DNA from: Candidatus Nitrospira kreftii
GTDB taxonomy: Bacteria; Nitrospirota; Nitrospiria; Nitrospirales; Nitrospiraceae
Direction: 5' to 3'
NCBI GenBank assembly: GCA_014058405.1
Contig: CP047423.1
Span: 744,001 to 808,000, forward strand
DNA length: 64,000 bases
Position 1 is the stretch's first letter. Every line of letters starts with the position of its first letter. Of the stretch, positions 26,440-35,607 are shown in pieces. The notes under the pieces were generated by a model. That model saw only the letters and a list, made by a program, of their open reading frames with translations, did not search any database and had not been told where the DNA came from. Made by a program: the position numbers and the translations under genes.

Positions 26440-29046
26440 ATGAATACCACGACATCTCTCGCTTCTCCGACGAGGAGCGCGAAGCCCATGTACTATCGTG
26501 TACCCGTATTAATCGGGGCCATTGCGGTGGTGATCGTCATGACCTGGCTGGCGGCCTGGCAGTATGTCCAACAGTCGCTGATTAGGACAGCGGGGGAAGC
26601 GCTCAGCTTGGGCGCAGCCGAAATCGCCTCGAAATTTGATCGGATGATGTTTGAGCGTGATGATGATCTCCGAGTGATGGCGGTCGCCATTTCGAGCCGT
26701 CTGAAAGATGATCCGGTATTCGTTGACCGGTACCTCCAGACAGTGCGGGACGCCTACGAGATGTATCATTGGGTTGCGGTGGCAGACCGAGAGGGACGCT
26801 TAGTGGGTTCGACGTCCGCGGAATCGCCCAGGGGCTCTGACGTCAGCCACACTCCATGGTTTCAGGAGGTCCGCGCACGGGCGATGGCAGGGCCGGAGGG
26901 CATGCTGCTAGGAGAAGTGGATGCCTTTCTGACCGAGGAAGGCGCTCCTGATGCAATTGCCATCTCGCGAGCCCTCTACGACGCACACGGAATTTTTGCC
27001 GGCGTGATAACAAGCCGCATCACCCTCTCAGTTTTGGAAACCATTGCCGTGGGAGCACTCCCCAGTTTGCGTACCAAGAATTCCATGTTGACTGACATCG
27101 AGTACCAGATCATCGCCGATGACGGGGTGGCCTATGTCGACAGTGACTTGGCTCATAAGGGCCGATCGAACTTTTCTAGCTTGAAGCTGCGGTCGCTCGA
27201 ACTGGCCCGTCAAGGTCAGACGGGATATCTTGAAGAACGAAATCTGCGGCGGAATATTTCCGTCATCTCCGGGTACAGTTTCACCAAGGGATGGGGCCAG
27301 CCCCATGCCTTCCGGTGGACGGTTCTGCTGCGTCTCCCAACGGCGTCACTCGTGGAGCCCGTCTATAATTTTCATCTCAAGGTGGCATCAGCGGGAGTCG
27401 CCATCGTGGGGCCAATCTTCTATCTGCTTATCTGGATGTATGGACGACTGCAGAAGGAATGGCAACTCGCCCAGACGGAACGGCTACGCGCGACAGCGGC
27501 CGAGGTGCAGCATCATCTGTTGTTGCAGACCACGGATCAGGGCATTTTTGGAGTAGACCGCAAGGGCCATTGCACCTTCATCAACCGAGCTGCGGCCAAG
27601 ATGCTAGGCGTGATGCCCGAGGACCTGCTCGGTCATGGCATCCACGACCGTGTGCATCCAGAAGGGGGCGAACTTTGTAACGACCAGTGCGTGCTCGTGC
27701 GGGCCCTCTCGCAAGGGCTCTCTACACGACTCGTGGAGCAGGCGTTCCGACGCAAGGATGGGACTGTGCTGGCAATCGAATGCTCATCCTTTCCCCTCAC
27801 GGACAGTAACCACCGTACCGAGTTCGTGTTCACATTTATGGATCTGACCGAACGGAAGCAGCGGACCAACGAGCTTCTGCAGTACCAACAACGACTGCAG
27901 GCCCTCGCCACTCAGTTACGCAAGGCGGATGAGCTAGTTCGCCAACGCCTCGCGACCGAACTGCACGACAACCTTGCGCAGACGCTCGCCCTCTGTCGGA
28001 TGAAGCTGGTGGCGTTGTCTCGCGCCACGCCACCTTCGCTGGTGGACGGTATCGCCCCAGTCGGGGAACTGCTCACGGAAGCATTGACGGTCACGCGACA
28101 ATTGATGAGCGATTTGCGACCGCCGACGCTCGGCGATGATCGGGATCTGGTGGCAGCAGTCCAGTGGGTGACGGCTAAACTACAGCGGCATGGCCTCAAC
28201 GTCCGTGTGATGGACGACGGAAAGCAAAAACTGTTAGATCCCGAGGTATTGCGCGTCGCGTATCAGTCGCTCCATGAACTGCTCTTTAATGTGCTCAAAC
28301 ACGCCCAGGTCAGTGACGCGACGGTGCGGCTGCGCCGAACGGGCAATCATCTTGCCATTCAAGTCAGGGATCGCGGTGCCGGATTTCGCGTGGAGGACAC
28401 GCCGACACACACCCGGGATGGTGGATTCGGTTTGTTCAATCTGCGCGAGCAGATGAGTGCAATCGGTGGACATCTCCGCATCTGCTCCGTCGCAGGCCGT
28501 GGCTCCCAGGTCACGATGCTGTTGCCATTGCAGACCCGCTCGTCCGTCACGGCGCTGACCGGGCCTCAGCACGTTCAACCTGCCGCGGCAGCCGATGTCG
28601 GGAGCACGGAAAACCGTCCGATTCGAATTCTCGTGGCGGACGATCATCAGATCATGCGGCAGGGGCTGCGTACTATGCTGGAAGGCGAACCGGGATTTGA
28701 GGTCGCCGCCGAAGCGATGAATGGTGAAATCGCAGTCGAGCTCGCTGAGTCCCTGCATCCGGACGTCATCCTTATGGACATCAATATGCCGAAACTCAAC
28801 GGCGTGGAGGCCACCCGCCGCATCAAGCACCGGTTCCCGGATATCGCTGTCATCGGATTATCGATGCACGAGGATCCGAAGCTGGAGCAGCTGATGTGCG
28901 AGGCTGGCGCATCCGCCTACCTGTCAAAGGGCACGGCATTTACTATTGTATGCGACACCATTCGAAGGTTACAGAACCAGAGACCCTCGGGAGAAGCCCT
29001 ATTGAGCAAGCTGACGCTGGTTTCGAAGGATCTGGAAGGCAGATGA
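26440..29046 (+). CDS. Hybrid sensor histidine kinase (Cache-PAS-HisKA_3-HATPase) with C-terminal receiver
   Basis: 868 residues. Order: membrane helix at about 24-46, a periplasmic double-Cache-like domain (50-305), a second helix at about 312-335, a PAS domain (about 355-455), a NarX-type dimerisation domain with the phosphorylated H509 (ATELHDNLAQTLAL, key part E-L-H-D-N), an ATPase domain (G-F-R-V-E-D and G-G-F-G-L-F-N-L), and a receiver domain from about 727 with D780 (LMDINMP). The receiver is of the NarL type but no DNA-binding domain follows, so the signal must pass to another protein. The ligand is unknown. It lies in the accessory region just before an insertion sequence. Confidence 0.88.
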   Translation: MNTTTSLASPTRSAKPMYYRVPVLIGAIAVVIVMTWLAAWQYVQQSLIRTAGEALSLGAAEIASKFDRMMFERDDDLRVMAVAISSRLKDDPVFVDRYLQTVRDAYEMYHWVAVADREGRLVGSTSAESPRGSDVSHTPWFQEVRARAMAGPEGMLLGEVDAFLTEEGAPDAIAISRALYDAHGIFAGVITSRITLSVLETIAVGALPSLRTKNSMLTDIEYQIIADDGVAYVDSDLAHKGRSNFSSLKLRSLELARQGQTGYLEERNLRRNISVISGYSFTKGWGQPHAFRWTVLLRLPTASLVEPVYNFHLKVASAGVAIVGPIFYLLIWMYGRLQKEWQLAQTERLRATAAEVQHHLLLQTTDQGIFGVDRKGHCTFINRAAAKMLGVMPEDLLGHGIHDRVHPEGGELCNDQCVLVRALSQGLSTRLVEQAFRRKDGTVLAIECSSFPLTDSNHRTEFVFTFMDLTERKQRTNELLQYQQRLQALATQLRKADELVRQRLATELHDNLAQTLALCRMKLVALSRATPPSLVDGIAPVGELLTEALTVTRQLMSDLRPPTLGDDRDLVAAVQWVTAKLQRHGLNVRVMDDGKQKLLDPEVLRVAYQSLHELLFNVLKHAQVSDATVRLRRTGNHLAIQVRDRGAGFRVEDTPTHTRDGGFGLFNLREQMSAIGGHLRICSVAGRGSQVTMLLPLQTRSSVTALTGPQHVQPAAAADVGSTENRPIRILVADDHQIMRQGLRTMLEGEPGFEVAAEAMNGEIAVELAESLHPDVILMDINMPKLNGVEATRRIKHRFPDIAVIGLSMHEDPKLEQLMCEAGASAYLSKGTAFTIVCDTIRRLQNQRPSGEALLSKLTLVSKDLEGR

Positions 29047-29283
29047 TGGCAACCTGTTCGGCGAGCCGTCACTCATAGGCCTTATACAGGGTCATCGAAC
29101 TTAGCGGTTATGTTCACATCATTCCGAGACGCACTGCTGTATAACCGGTGATTCCACGCTGGCCTTCATGAAATAGAGAATCCACTGCGCCTCCTGTTCC
29201 CTCCGTGACGTGTGCAATGCTTCTCTTCCTCCCGTGAGAAGACGTAGCGTGAGATCACACAAGAAGGAAACAATATGGCGACC

Positions 29284-30602
29284 CACTAGTGTCCGACAGA
29301 ATTCATAGCAAAGTCAGTTGGTTACCGTCGACCAACGGATCGGTGGGTGGTTCGGTGTCGGTAAGCAGTTGAAGTAGCGACACTTTCTCGAATGGGGTGA
29401 CGCTCAAGATCTGGAGCCTGGAGTGCAACGACCTATCGAGATCCAGTCGCTTTCGAATGATGGCAACGAGCACGTACACGGACACCGCGATCCATACTTG
29501 CGTTTTCACCGCGTTCTCAGAAGTGCCGAAGAAACGTTTGATGCGCAAGTGCTGCTTGATCCACTTGAAGAACAGTTCGACCTGCCAGCGCAGGCGGTAC
29601 AGTTCGCACACCGTCAAAGCGGGCAACGTCATATGATTGGTCAAGAACACGAGGTCTCTGCCCTCGGCATCGCGATAGCGTATGCGACGCAAACGTGTGG
29701 GATAGCTTTGTTGGGAGTAGAACACCGTCAACGCGACGTCCTGATCGCAGAGCAATCCGGTGCTGCGATCGACAGGGCGGGAGTAGAGGCGCTTGCACTT
29801 GAAGTTGGACTTGGCGCGGGTGACGAAGAAACTGCCAGCCTGATGCAGGCGATACAACCGTTCAAAGTCGAGGTAGCCGCGGTCCATCACATAGAAGGCG
29901 CCGGGCTCGGGGATAAGCAGGTCGAGCACATTGACGTCGTGCAGTTTCCCGTCGCTGATATGGATAAACGCGGGAATCGCACCGCGTACATCGAGCAAGG
30001 TGTGCAGTTTGACGGCTGCTTTGGTGGCACGAAACGATGCCCACGGAAACAGTGTCAGGCACAAGTCGATGGTGGTGGCATCCAGCGCATAGACCGTTTC
30101 TTTCAGCTCCACACTGAGCGGCTCCTTGGCATACAGAGCGCGGGCGATACGAATAAGGGCTTGGGCGAACTCGAAGTGGATGCGCCAGTTGCGAGACTCG
30201 TTGGCATCGGCCAGCGCGCTGCGACTGACCTTGCCGCGCAAACCCAGGTGAAAGAGCTTGGTCGGCTGTGCGCGTAGACACGCGTCGATATCGCGCAGAC
30301 TCTCCCGGTAGGTCAACTGCGCGAATGCCATGCACAGGAATTGGTCCAGACAACTGAACGTGCGGATGTTGAAATCGCCACGATATTTCAGGACCAGACG
30401 CCGAAAGGTATGCCAGGGCGCGCACTCCATGACTTGAGCGAACACAAGTTTGCCAGCGTGCATCAGTACCTCCCGGGAAAATCCCGGCAGACTGGCAAAT
30501 CGCGCATTTGGAATTCAAATCGGTAACACCTTGAATGCTCATGAACCCCTTGATAGCCCTGCTGTTTAGCTCAAGCCCCCTCAAACCTGTCGGACACTAC
30601 TG
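29284..30602 (-). mobile_element. IS4-family insertion sequence, complete, with 9-bp target duplication
   Basis: The element is 1319 bases long. Its ends are 16-base inverted repeats with one mismatch (CACTAGTGTCCGACAG at 29284-29299; CAGTAGTGTCCGACAG as the complement of 30587-30602). It is flanked by perfect direct repeats ATGGCGACC at 29275-29283 and 30603-30611, the mark of a recent insertion. One intact transposase gene lies inside. Confidence 0.92.
29303..30463 (-). CDS. IS4-family transposase
   Basis: 386 residues. The DDE residues are seen in Y-A-L-D-A-T-T, Y-V-M-D-R-G-Y-L-D-F and W-Q-V-E-L-F-F. The IS4 YREK signature Y-x2-R-x3-E-x6-K is complete in YRLRWQVELFFKWIK. The N-terminus has the DUF4372-like opening with FSCLDQFLCMAFAQLTYRESLRDI, key part Y-R-E-S-L-R-D-I. 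No frameshift is visible, so the element may be active. Confidence 0.93.
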   Translation of the reverse strand: MHAGKLVFAQVMECAPWHTFRRLVLKYRGDFNIRTFSCLDQFLCMAFAQLTYRESLRDIDACLRAQPTKLFHLGLRGKVSRSALADANESRNWRIHFEFAQALIRIARALYAKEPLSVELKETVYALDATTIDLCLTLFPWASFRATKAAVKLHTLLDVRGAIPAFIHISDGKLHDVNVLDLLIPEPGAFYVMDRGYLDFERLYRLHQAGSFFVTRAKSNFKCKRLYSRPVDRSTGLLCDQDVALTVFYSQQSYPTRLRRIRYRDAEGRDLVFLTNHMTLPALTVCELYRLRWQVELFFKWIKQHLRIKRFFGTSENAVKTQVWIAVSVYVLVAIIRKRLDLDRSLHSRLQILSVTPFEKVSLLQLLTDTEPPTDPLVDGNQLTLL

Positions 30603-30778
30603 ATGGCGACCAACAATTTATTAAACGCCCAGCGACGACTCTGCGATATGGCAACATCGAGGCCACGATCTGGAAGAACGGCAGTAAGAAGGGACTGTTT
30701 TTCGCGACGACCGTCCGGTCGTGGCCCATCACTCGAGTCAGCCACCCGGGTTCCAGACGCATTCAGATTGTGAGGTGA
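30603..30778 (+). pseudogene. Degenerate small gene cut at its start by the IS element
   Basis: Right of the IS the plus strand reads R-P-A-T-T-L-R-Y-G-N-I-E-A-T-I-W-K-N then G-L-F-F-A-T-T, which matches the N-terminal half of a short conserved hypothetical family (R-x-G-N-I-x-A-T-I-W ... F-F-A-T-T). The target-site ATG at 29275 with AAGGA six bases upstream would be its start, but a one-base loss shifts the frame between the ATG and this region, and the usual C-terminus is absent (stop at 30776). Function of the family unknown. Confidence 0.6.
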
Positions 30779-30856
30779 GGACTCACGCAGAAGATGAGAT
30801 AGCTCTCCGTAGACACAGACATCTGTGAGGTTCTTGAAAGAGACATGGCTGCTTCA

Positions 30857-30886
30857 TTGGTGATGCGTTCACTGCAATGCCATAAT
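30857..30886 (+). promoter_or_regulatory. Possible sigma-70-type promoter
   Basis: TTGGTG, an 18-base spacer and CATAAT (30881-30886), placing the transcript start near 30893. This favours translation of the next gene from 30924 over the in-frame ATG at 30885, which would overlap the -10 box. Confidence 0.4.
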
Positions 30887-30923
30887 GGGGCAAGCACCGG
30901 AAGGTTGTGCGCTTCACGCAACG

Positions 30924-31538
30924 ATGAATACCTTGTCTCTCTTTGCGATCATCTTTGTACTTAATAGCCTGCCTGCATTCGCGCCACCGACGTGGCTCGT
31001 GTTGTCTGCGATTGGACTGTCCAGACCGGATGCGAATCCCTGGCTCACCGCGTTCGTGGCTGCAACAGCGGCCACCGCCGGGAGACTGGTGCTCGCGAAG
31101 CTGGCGTTTGTCATTGTCAGGCAACGCTGGTTGAGCGCGCGCACCAAAGAGAACATTGATCTTGTGAAAGACCGTCTGAGAACACAACGCGCGATGACTT
31201 TCGGGGCCTTCCTCGCCTACACCTGTAGCCCCTTGCCATCGAACTCACTGTTTATCGCCTATGGGCTCACGTCTTTGCCGCTGGCACCGGTGGCTGCTGC
31301 ATCCTTCATAGGCCGGTTTCTGACCTATAGTTTTTGGGTGGTCGTGGCCATGGAGGTTGCGCATAACGTGGTTCTCGATGACGGATCGGTCTTTGCCTAT
31401 CTCGGGGGATATTTTGTTTTGACGCAAGCCTTCCTGCTTGCGCTGGTCGTTCTATTCGCGAAACTGGACTGGAGGGCGTGGTTTGCCACCAAGACACTCA
31501 AACTCATGAACCAGACAGAAAACTCTCATCAGAAATGA
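30924..31538 (+). CDS. Integral membrane protein, unknown function
   Basis: 204 residues with about five hydrophobic segments (residues 3-20, 38-60, 95-112, 125-150, 165-185). Motif-like parts are F-A-P-P-T-W near the start and C-S-P-L-P-S-N-S-L-F-I-A-Y-G-L in the middle, which recall the half-membrane loops of DedA/VTT-type proteins, but the match is not firm. No clear ribosome-binding site is seen. It stands alone between the IS region and a convergent alcohol dehydrogenase. Confidence 0.65.
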   Translation: MNTLSLFAIIFVLNSLPAFAPPTWLVLSAIGLSRPDANPWLTAFVAATAATAGRLVLAKLAFVIVRQRWLSARTKENIDLVKDRLRTQRAMTFGAFLAYTCSPLPSNSLFIAYGLTSLPLAPVAAASFIGRFLTYSFWVVVAMEVAHNVVLDDGSVFAYLGGYFVLTQAFLLALVVLFAKLDWRAWFATKTLKLMNQTENSHQK

Positions 31539-31667
31539 CTCAGCATCGGTGCGGAGTCGATCTTGGCTTTCCCCCACGAATAACCTGAGGGCTGCCTTGG
31601 AGCCTCCGGCCACCCAGTGGCTTCATTCGGCCTATGCAATCGCCGGTCTGGCATTGCACATCCACAT

Positions 31668-32666
31668 TTACATCGTGAGCACCGCTGCCCCTTGAAAGGT
31701 CCCGGCCTTCAATTCTTGCAGGGCTCGATTCGCCTCTTCCAAACGAAAACGGACTGTGTGTGGCTTGATGGGGATCGCTGCCGCTTCGCGCAACAAACCA
31801 ACACCATCCTGCCTGGTGTTGGCTGTGACACTACGGATGACTCGCTCACCGAAGACGTCACGATTGTAGTCGAGTGAGGGAATCGGCGACATGTGGATAC
31901 CGGCCAAGGCTAAGGTGCCTCCTCGGTCGAGGGCTCTCAAGGCTGGAGGGACGAGTTCACCGGCTGGAGCAAAGATGATGGACCCGTGCAACTTCTCAGG
32001 CGGCATCTCCGTCGCTCCACCGACCCAGACGGCTCCGAGCTGTCGAGCCAACTTCTGATGCTCCGGCTTGAGCGAACTGACATAGACCTGACAGCCCCAG
32101 TGGCGTGCAATCTGAATGGCGATATGGGCGGAGGCACCGAATCCATAGAGCCCGAGGCGCTGGCCCGGCTTGATGCCGCTGAGCCGCAAGGCTCGATAGC
32201 CGATAATCCCGGCACAGAGCAATGGGGCGGCTTCATCATCGGAAAAGATCGGTGGGATGGGATATGCAAATCGTGCAGGGACGACCGCATATTCAGCATA
32301 CCCACCGTCGACCTGATAGCCGGTAAACTTCGCCTGCAAGCAAAGATTTTCCCGCCCGCTCATACAGAATTCGCACTGTCCGCATGTGCCTTGCAGCCAG
32401 GCGATTCCGACACGATCACCTTCCCCGATCTCCGAGACCTCAGAACCGATCCGCATCACGGTGCCGACTGTTTGATGGCCTGGGATCAACGGCAAGGCAG
32501 GGTCGGGAAGCTCACCTTCGATGACGTGGAGATCTGTCCGACAGACGCCGCACACATGGACCTTGATGAGGACCTGACCAGGCTGTGGAGTAGGGACAGG
32601 CTGATCTCGGAGCTGTAAGGGATAGCTGGAGACATCGCCGGTATGGTCGAGCACCATTGCCTTCAT
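31668..32666 (-). CDS. Zinc-dependent alcohol dehydrogenase-family protein
   Basis: 332 residues of the medium-chain dehydrogenase family. The catalytic zinc site is C-G-V-C-R-T-D with G-H-Q-T-V-G. The structural zinc site has four cysteines in CGQCEFCMSGRENLC. A nucleotide-binding G-L-Y-G-F-G-A-S-A-H follows at about residue 170. The A-W-L-Q-G-T-C-G-x2-C and Y-A-E-Y-A-V-V pattern is close to AdhA-type alcohol dehydrogenases. The substrate is not determined. Confidence 0.88.
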   Translation of the reverse strand: MKAMVLDHTGDVSSYPLQLRDQPVPTPQPGQVLIKVHVCGVCRTDLHVIEGELPDPALPLIPGHQTVGTVMRIGSEVSEIGEGDRVGIAWLQGTCGQCEFCMSGRENLCLQAKFTGYQVDGGYAEYAVVPARFAYPIPPIFSDDEAAPLLCAGIIGYRALRLSGIKPGQRLGLYGFGASAHIAIQIARHWGCQVYVSSLKPEHQKLARQLGAVWVGGATEMPPEKLHGSIIFAPAGELVPPALRALDRGGTLALAGIHMSPIPSLDYNRDVFGERVIRSVTANTRQDGVGLLREAAAIPIKPHTVRFRLEEANRALQELKAGTFQGAAVLTM

Positions 32667-32718
32667 CGATCATCTCGTCATGCGACGGGCGTGTCCCTTG
32701 TGGCGCCGCCAAGTGGAG

Positions 32719-33363
32719 TTATGAGAGATTCTTGGCCTTGATGCACTCGATGTCTAAGTGGATCTGTACCTCATCTCCCACGACGAGCCCACCACTATCG
32801 AGGACTTTGTTCCAAATCATACCGAAGTCCTTGCGGTTCAGTTTGCCGTCGGCGCTGAATCCGGCTCTGGTATTGCCCCAAGGATCTTTGGTGACCCCGT
32901 TGAACGTTCCGATGAGTGTGACCTCTTTGGTCAGGCCACGCAGAGTGAGGTTCCCGACAAATGTGTAGGTCGCTCCCTCTTTCTGAGTGGATTTCAACTT
33001 GTAGGTGATCGTTGGAAACTGTTTGATGTCCAAGAAGTCGGGATTGCGGAGATGTGCATCGCGCTTTTCGTGGTTGGTGTTGATCGACTCGGCGTTGATC
33101 GTGGCCTCAATCGATTTCAACGTTTTTGCATCCGCGTCCATCTCGATAAATCCGCGGTAGTCCGTGAATCGTCCCGACGTTTTGGACACGACCATGTGCG
33201 CGACGCGAAACTCAATCGCTGAGTGATCCGGATCGATGTCCCAGCGAGTTGTTTCCGCTGCGGCGCTGATTGGGAAGAGGAAGAGAGTGAAGAGTCCCAC
33301 CATCACTATGCTTAACGGCCAGCTCGATCTGAGCTGTGCTCCTGTGCGATGTGATTCCTTCAT
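32719..33363 (-). CDS. YceI-family periplasmic lipid-binding protein
   Basis: 214 residues from the ATG at 33363, supported by GGAGG five bases upstream. An ATG at 33390 overlapping the upstream stop (ATGA) is an alternative. Signal peptide ends near SAAAE. The mature part shows the YceI lipocalin-like pattern: WDIDPDHSAIEFRVAHM, key part D-H-S-A-I-E-F, S-G-R-F-T-D-Y-R-G, HLRNPDFLDIKQFP, and V-G-N-L-T-L-R-G. YceI proteins bind polyisoprenoids or similar lipids in the periplasm. It follows a TonB-like gene closely. Confidence 0.92.
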   Translation of the reverse strand: MKESHRTGAQLRSSWPLSIVMVGLFTLFLFPISAAAETTRWDIDPDHSAIEFRVAHMVVSKTSGRFTDYRGFIEMDADAKTLKSIEATINAESINTNHEKRDAHLRNPDFLDIKQFPTITYKLKSTQKEGATYTFVGNLTLRGLTKEVTLIGTFNGVTKDPWGNTRAGFSADGKLNRKDFGMIWNKVLDSGGLVVGDEVQIHLDIECIKAKNLS

Positions 33364-33386
33364 GCACGCCTCCATACGCGGCTGGC

Positions 33387-34397
33387 TCATTGCTTCGGTG
33401 CGTTGACTGTTTGTTCGGGCTTCGGGGGGGGGCCGGTGCGGAAGTCACGAACCCCTGCCTTGCCGGTCTGCAATTGCACCTGGATCTCGATAGGCTCGTT
33501 TCCGACGCCCATGGGGAACGGTGGGAAGGGTTGCGCATCGGCGATCGCCTGGATGCCGGCTTGATCAATCTCGGAGACGCCTGACCCATCCGCAACTTGC
33601 ATCAACTGGGCACGTCCGTCGGGATAGAGCCGAAATTGCACATGCACGGTTGGTTGGGGTGAGGACTGTGGCATGGTCAGGGCGGTACGGTTCCAGCTCC
33701 GATTCAGGCGGTCACGGACCTGGCGCCAATAGGCTGGTGTCGGTTGTACGGAACGAGGCGGTAGGAGGTCTTCCTCCATGAGCTGATCGTTGCCCAGCGG
33801 GATGGCATCAAGCGTAGGCTCGGCTTGATCCGCGGCCAAATCTCTTTCACTGGGTTGGGCTGGATTGGCTGTGGGCAAGACGTGGTTATCGCCGGCAACC
33901 ATGGGGTGGTCTATCGTGAGATACACAATCCGAGTCATCACTCGTTCGAATTTCGTTTCGGTTGACCTCGCGAACGTCACGTGAAGTCGGAAAAAGTTTG
34001 GGCCAGAAGGGAGCTGATCTTGCGTGACGGGCACAAGGGTGGTGGTCGCCTGCATGACAGGTGAAGTCGGATCTGGTTTCAGGGTCACGATCTGTGATTC
34101 AAAGTGAGCCGATTCACAGATGGCCACAAACGGCATGGCCTCCGGGGCAACTCCGCCAACGGTAATCGATAGCTCAAGTGGTTGACCGAGTTTGAGATTT
34201 CCAAAGCCAGTCGAACCAGCGAAATCGAACGTTACCCATGGTTTCTCAGAAGCAAAGTTTTGAAACAGTACAGGGCGTATCTCTGCTTGTGCGTTCGCGT
34301 AAACGGGGGTTTGATACGATGTCACGCTCAACAGGCCGACAACGACAATCAGACGTCTCGCAGTAGGATGGACCATCATTCGGAGCATCCTACCCAT
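33387..34397 (-). CDS. Periplasmic protein with TonB/TolA-type C-terminal domain
   Basis: 336 residues with a signal peptide of about 35 residues. Residues about 45-170 form a beta-rich domain. The C-terminal 100 residues match a TonB/TolA-like end: Y-W-R-Q-V-R-D-R-L-N-R-S-W-N, V-H-V-Q-F-R-L-Y-P-D-G-R, S-G-V-S-E-I-D-Q-A-G-I-Q-A-I and F-P-P-F-P. No membrane anchor remains after signal cleavage, unlike classical TonB, so energy transduction is uncertain. The YceI gene follows within a few bases. Confidence 0.7.
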   Translation of the reverse strand: MGRMLRMMVHPTARRLIVVVGLLSVTSYQTPVYANAQAEIRPVLFQNFASEKPWVTFDFAGSTGFGNLKLGQPLELSITVGGVAPEAMPFVAICESAHFESQIVTLKPDPTSPVMQATTTLVPVTQDQLPSGPNFFRLHVTFARSTETKFERVMTRIVYLTIDHPMVAGDNHVLPTANPAQPSERDLAADQAEPTLDAIPLGNDQLMEEDLLPPRSVQPTPAYWRQVRDRLNRSWNRTALTMPQSSPQPTVHVQFRLYPDGRAQLMQVADGSGVSEIDQAGIQAIADAQPFPPFPMGVGNEPIEIQVQLQTGKAGVRDFRTGPPPKPEQTVNAPKQ

Positions 34398-34457
34398 CGC
34401 TGAGACCGCGGCGCAACTCGTTTCTTTCCCTGAACCATAGGGTCCAACGGTTGAACG

Positions 34458-34468
34458 TGGTATACAAT
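34458..34468 (+). promoter_or_regulatory. Extended -10 promoter upstream of tdh
   Basis: TG-G-TATACAAT, an extended -10 element. No -35 box is seen. The predicted transcript start falls on or near the ATG at 34475, so the message may be leaderless. No Shine-Dalgarno sequence precedes that ATG. Confidence 0.4.
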
Positions 34469-34474
34469 GAATAC

Positions 34475-35509
34475 ATGGAAGCCCTCGTCAAAAGTACCGC
34501 AGGGCCAGGCTTAACCCTCACCACGTTGGCCGACCCCAGGCCAGGTCCCCATGATGCTGTTGTGAAGATTGCTGCCACCTCACTGTGTGGAACAGACGTC
34601 CATATTTATCGCTGGGACGAATGGGCGCAGCAGCGGATTCATCCCCCGCGGATTATCGGCCATGAATTGTGCGGCCACGTGGTAGAGGTGGGGCGCGACG
34701 TCTCCCTCGTCAAGGTTGGTGAGTATGTCGCTGCCGAATCGCATCTGACGTGCGGAGCCTGCTTTCAATGCCGCACGGGTCAGGCGCACGTGTGCAAGAA
34801 TTACAAAATTCTGGGGATCGATCGAGACGGGTCATACGCGCAGTATGTGACATTGCCTGAAAATGTGTTGTGGCGGACAGATCCACAGATCCCACCCGAG
34901 CTAGCCTGTGTGCAAGAGCCGCTCGGCAATGCCGTTGACGCCGCGCTGGCTGAAGATCTGACTGGACATACGGTGTTGATTACGGGGTGTGGGCCAACGG
35001 GGCTGTTTGCCGCTGCCGTGGCACGAACGGCTGGGGCGGCCACCATCATTGCGTCAGATGTCAGTGACTTTCGGCTTAGTTTGGCGAAGCAGGTTGGGGT
35101 AGACCATGTCTTCAATGCGAAGGTCGACTCGCCTGAACACATTGCGGCCGCGATCCTCGATATCACAGCCGGGGAAGGAGTCGATGCCGCGCTGGAGATG
35201 TCAGGAAATCCCACAGCCCTCCACCAGGTCTTTCAAGCCGTCAAGAATGGCGGGCGTGTGACGCTATTCGGCATTCCCACGGGGCCTGTCTGCTTTGACT
35301 TGCCGAATGAGATGATTTTTAAAGGCATCCGCGTCTATGGGATCACCGGTCGGCGCCTCTTTGAGACCTGGTATCGGTTGGCAGGCCTCTTCAAAGCAGG
35401 CCTCAATATTCGGCCGGTCATCACGCATTCATTTCCACTGAGTGAGTTTGCCACCGGGTTTGAGTTGATTCAATCGGGGCAGTGCGGCAAAGTGGTGTTG
35501 TTTCCGTGA
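34475..35509 (+). CDS. tdh: L-threonine 3-dehydrogenase
   Basis: 344 residues from the ATG at 34475 (a TTG at 34451 is the only upstream alternative). Zinc-type medium-chain dehydrogenase with the catalytic site S-L-C-G-T-D-V-H-I-Y-x-W-D-E-W, diagnostic of Tdh, G-H-E-L-C-G-H-V, and four structural cysteines in C-G-A-C-F-Q-C-x6-C. GCGPTGLFAAAVARTAGA binds NAD, key part G-C-G-P-T-G. It oxidises threonine to 2-amino-3-ketobutyrate, which the next gene product (Kbl) cleaves. The two genes are adjacent and co-oriented. Confidence 0.95.
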   Translation: MEALVKSTAGPGLTLTTLADPRPGPHDAVVKIAATSLCGTDVHIYRWDEWAQQRIHPPRIIGHELCGHVVEVGRDVSLVKVGEYVAAESHLTCGACFQCRTGQAHVCKNYKILGIDRDGSYAQYVTLPENVLWRTDPQIPPELACVQEPLGNAVDAALAEDLTGHTVLITGCGPTGLFAAAVARTAGAATIIASDVSDFRLSLAKQVGVDHVFNAKVDSPEHIAAAILDITAGEGVDAALEMSGNPTALHQVFQAVKNGGRVTLFGIPTGPVCFDLPNEMIFKGIRVYGITGRRLFETWYRLAGLFKAGLNIRPVITHSFPLSEFATGFELIQSGQCGKVVLFP

Positions 35510-35607
35510 GTGAAGCATCCGCTGACTTGTTGACCTGACGATCGATTGAGTTCTCGGAAATTTACCAGATCGACAGATCTACAGATTCCGAACGACATCT
35601 TTTTACG

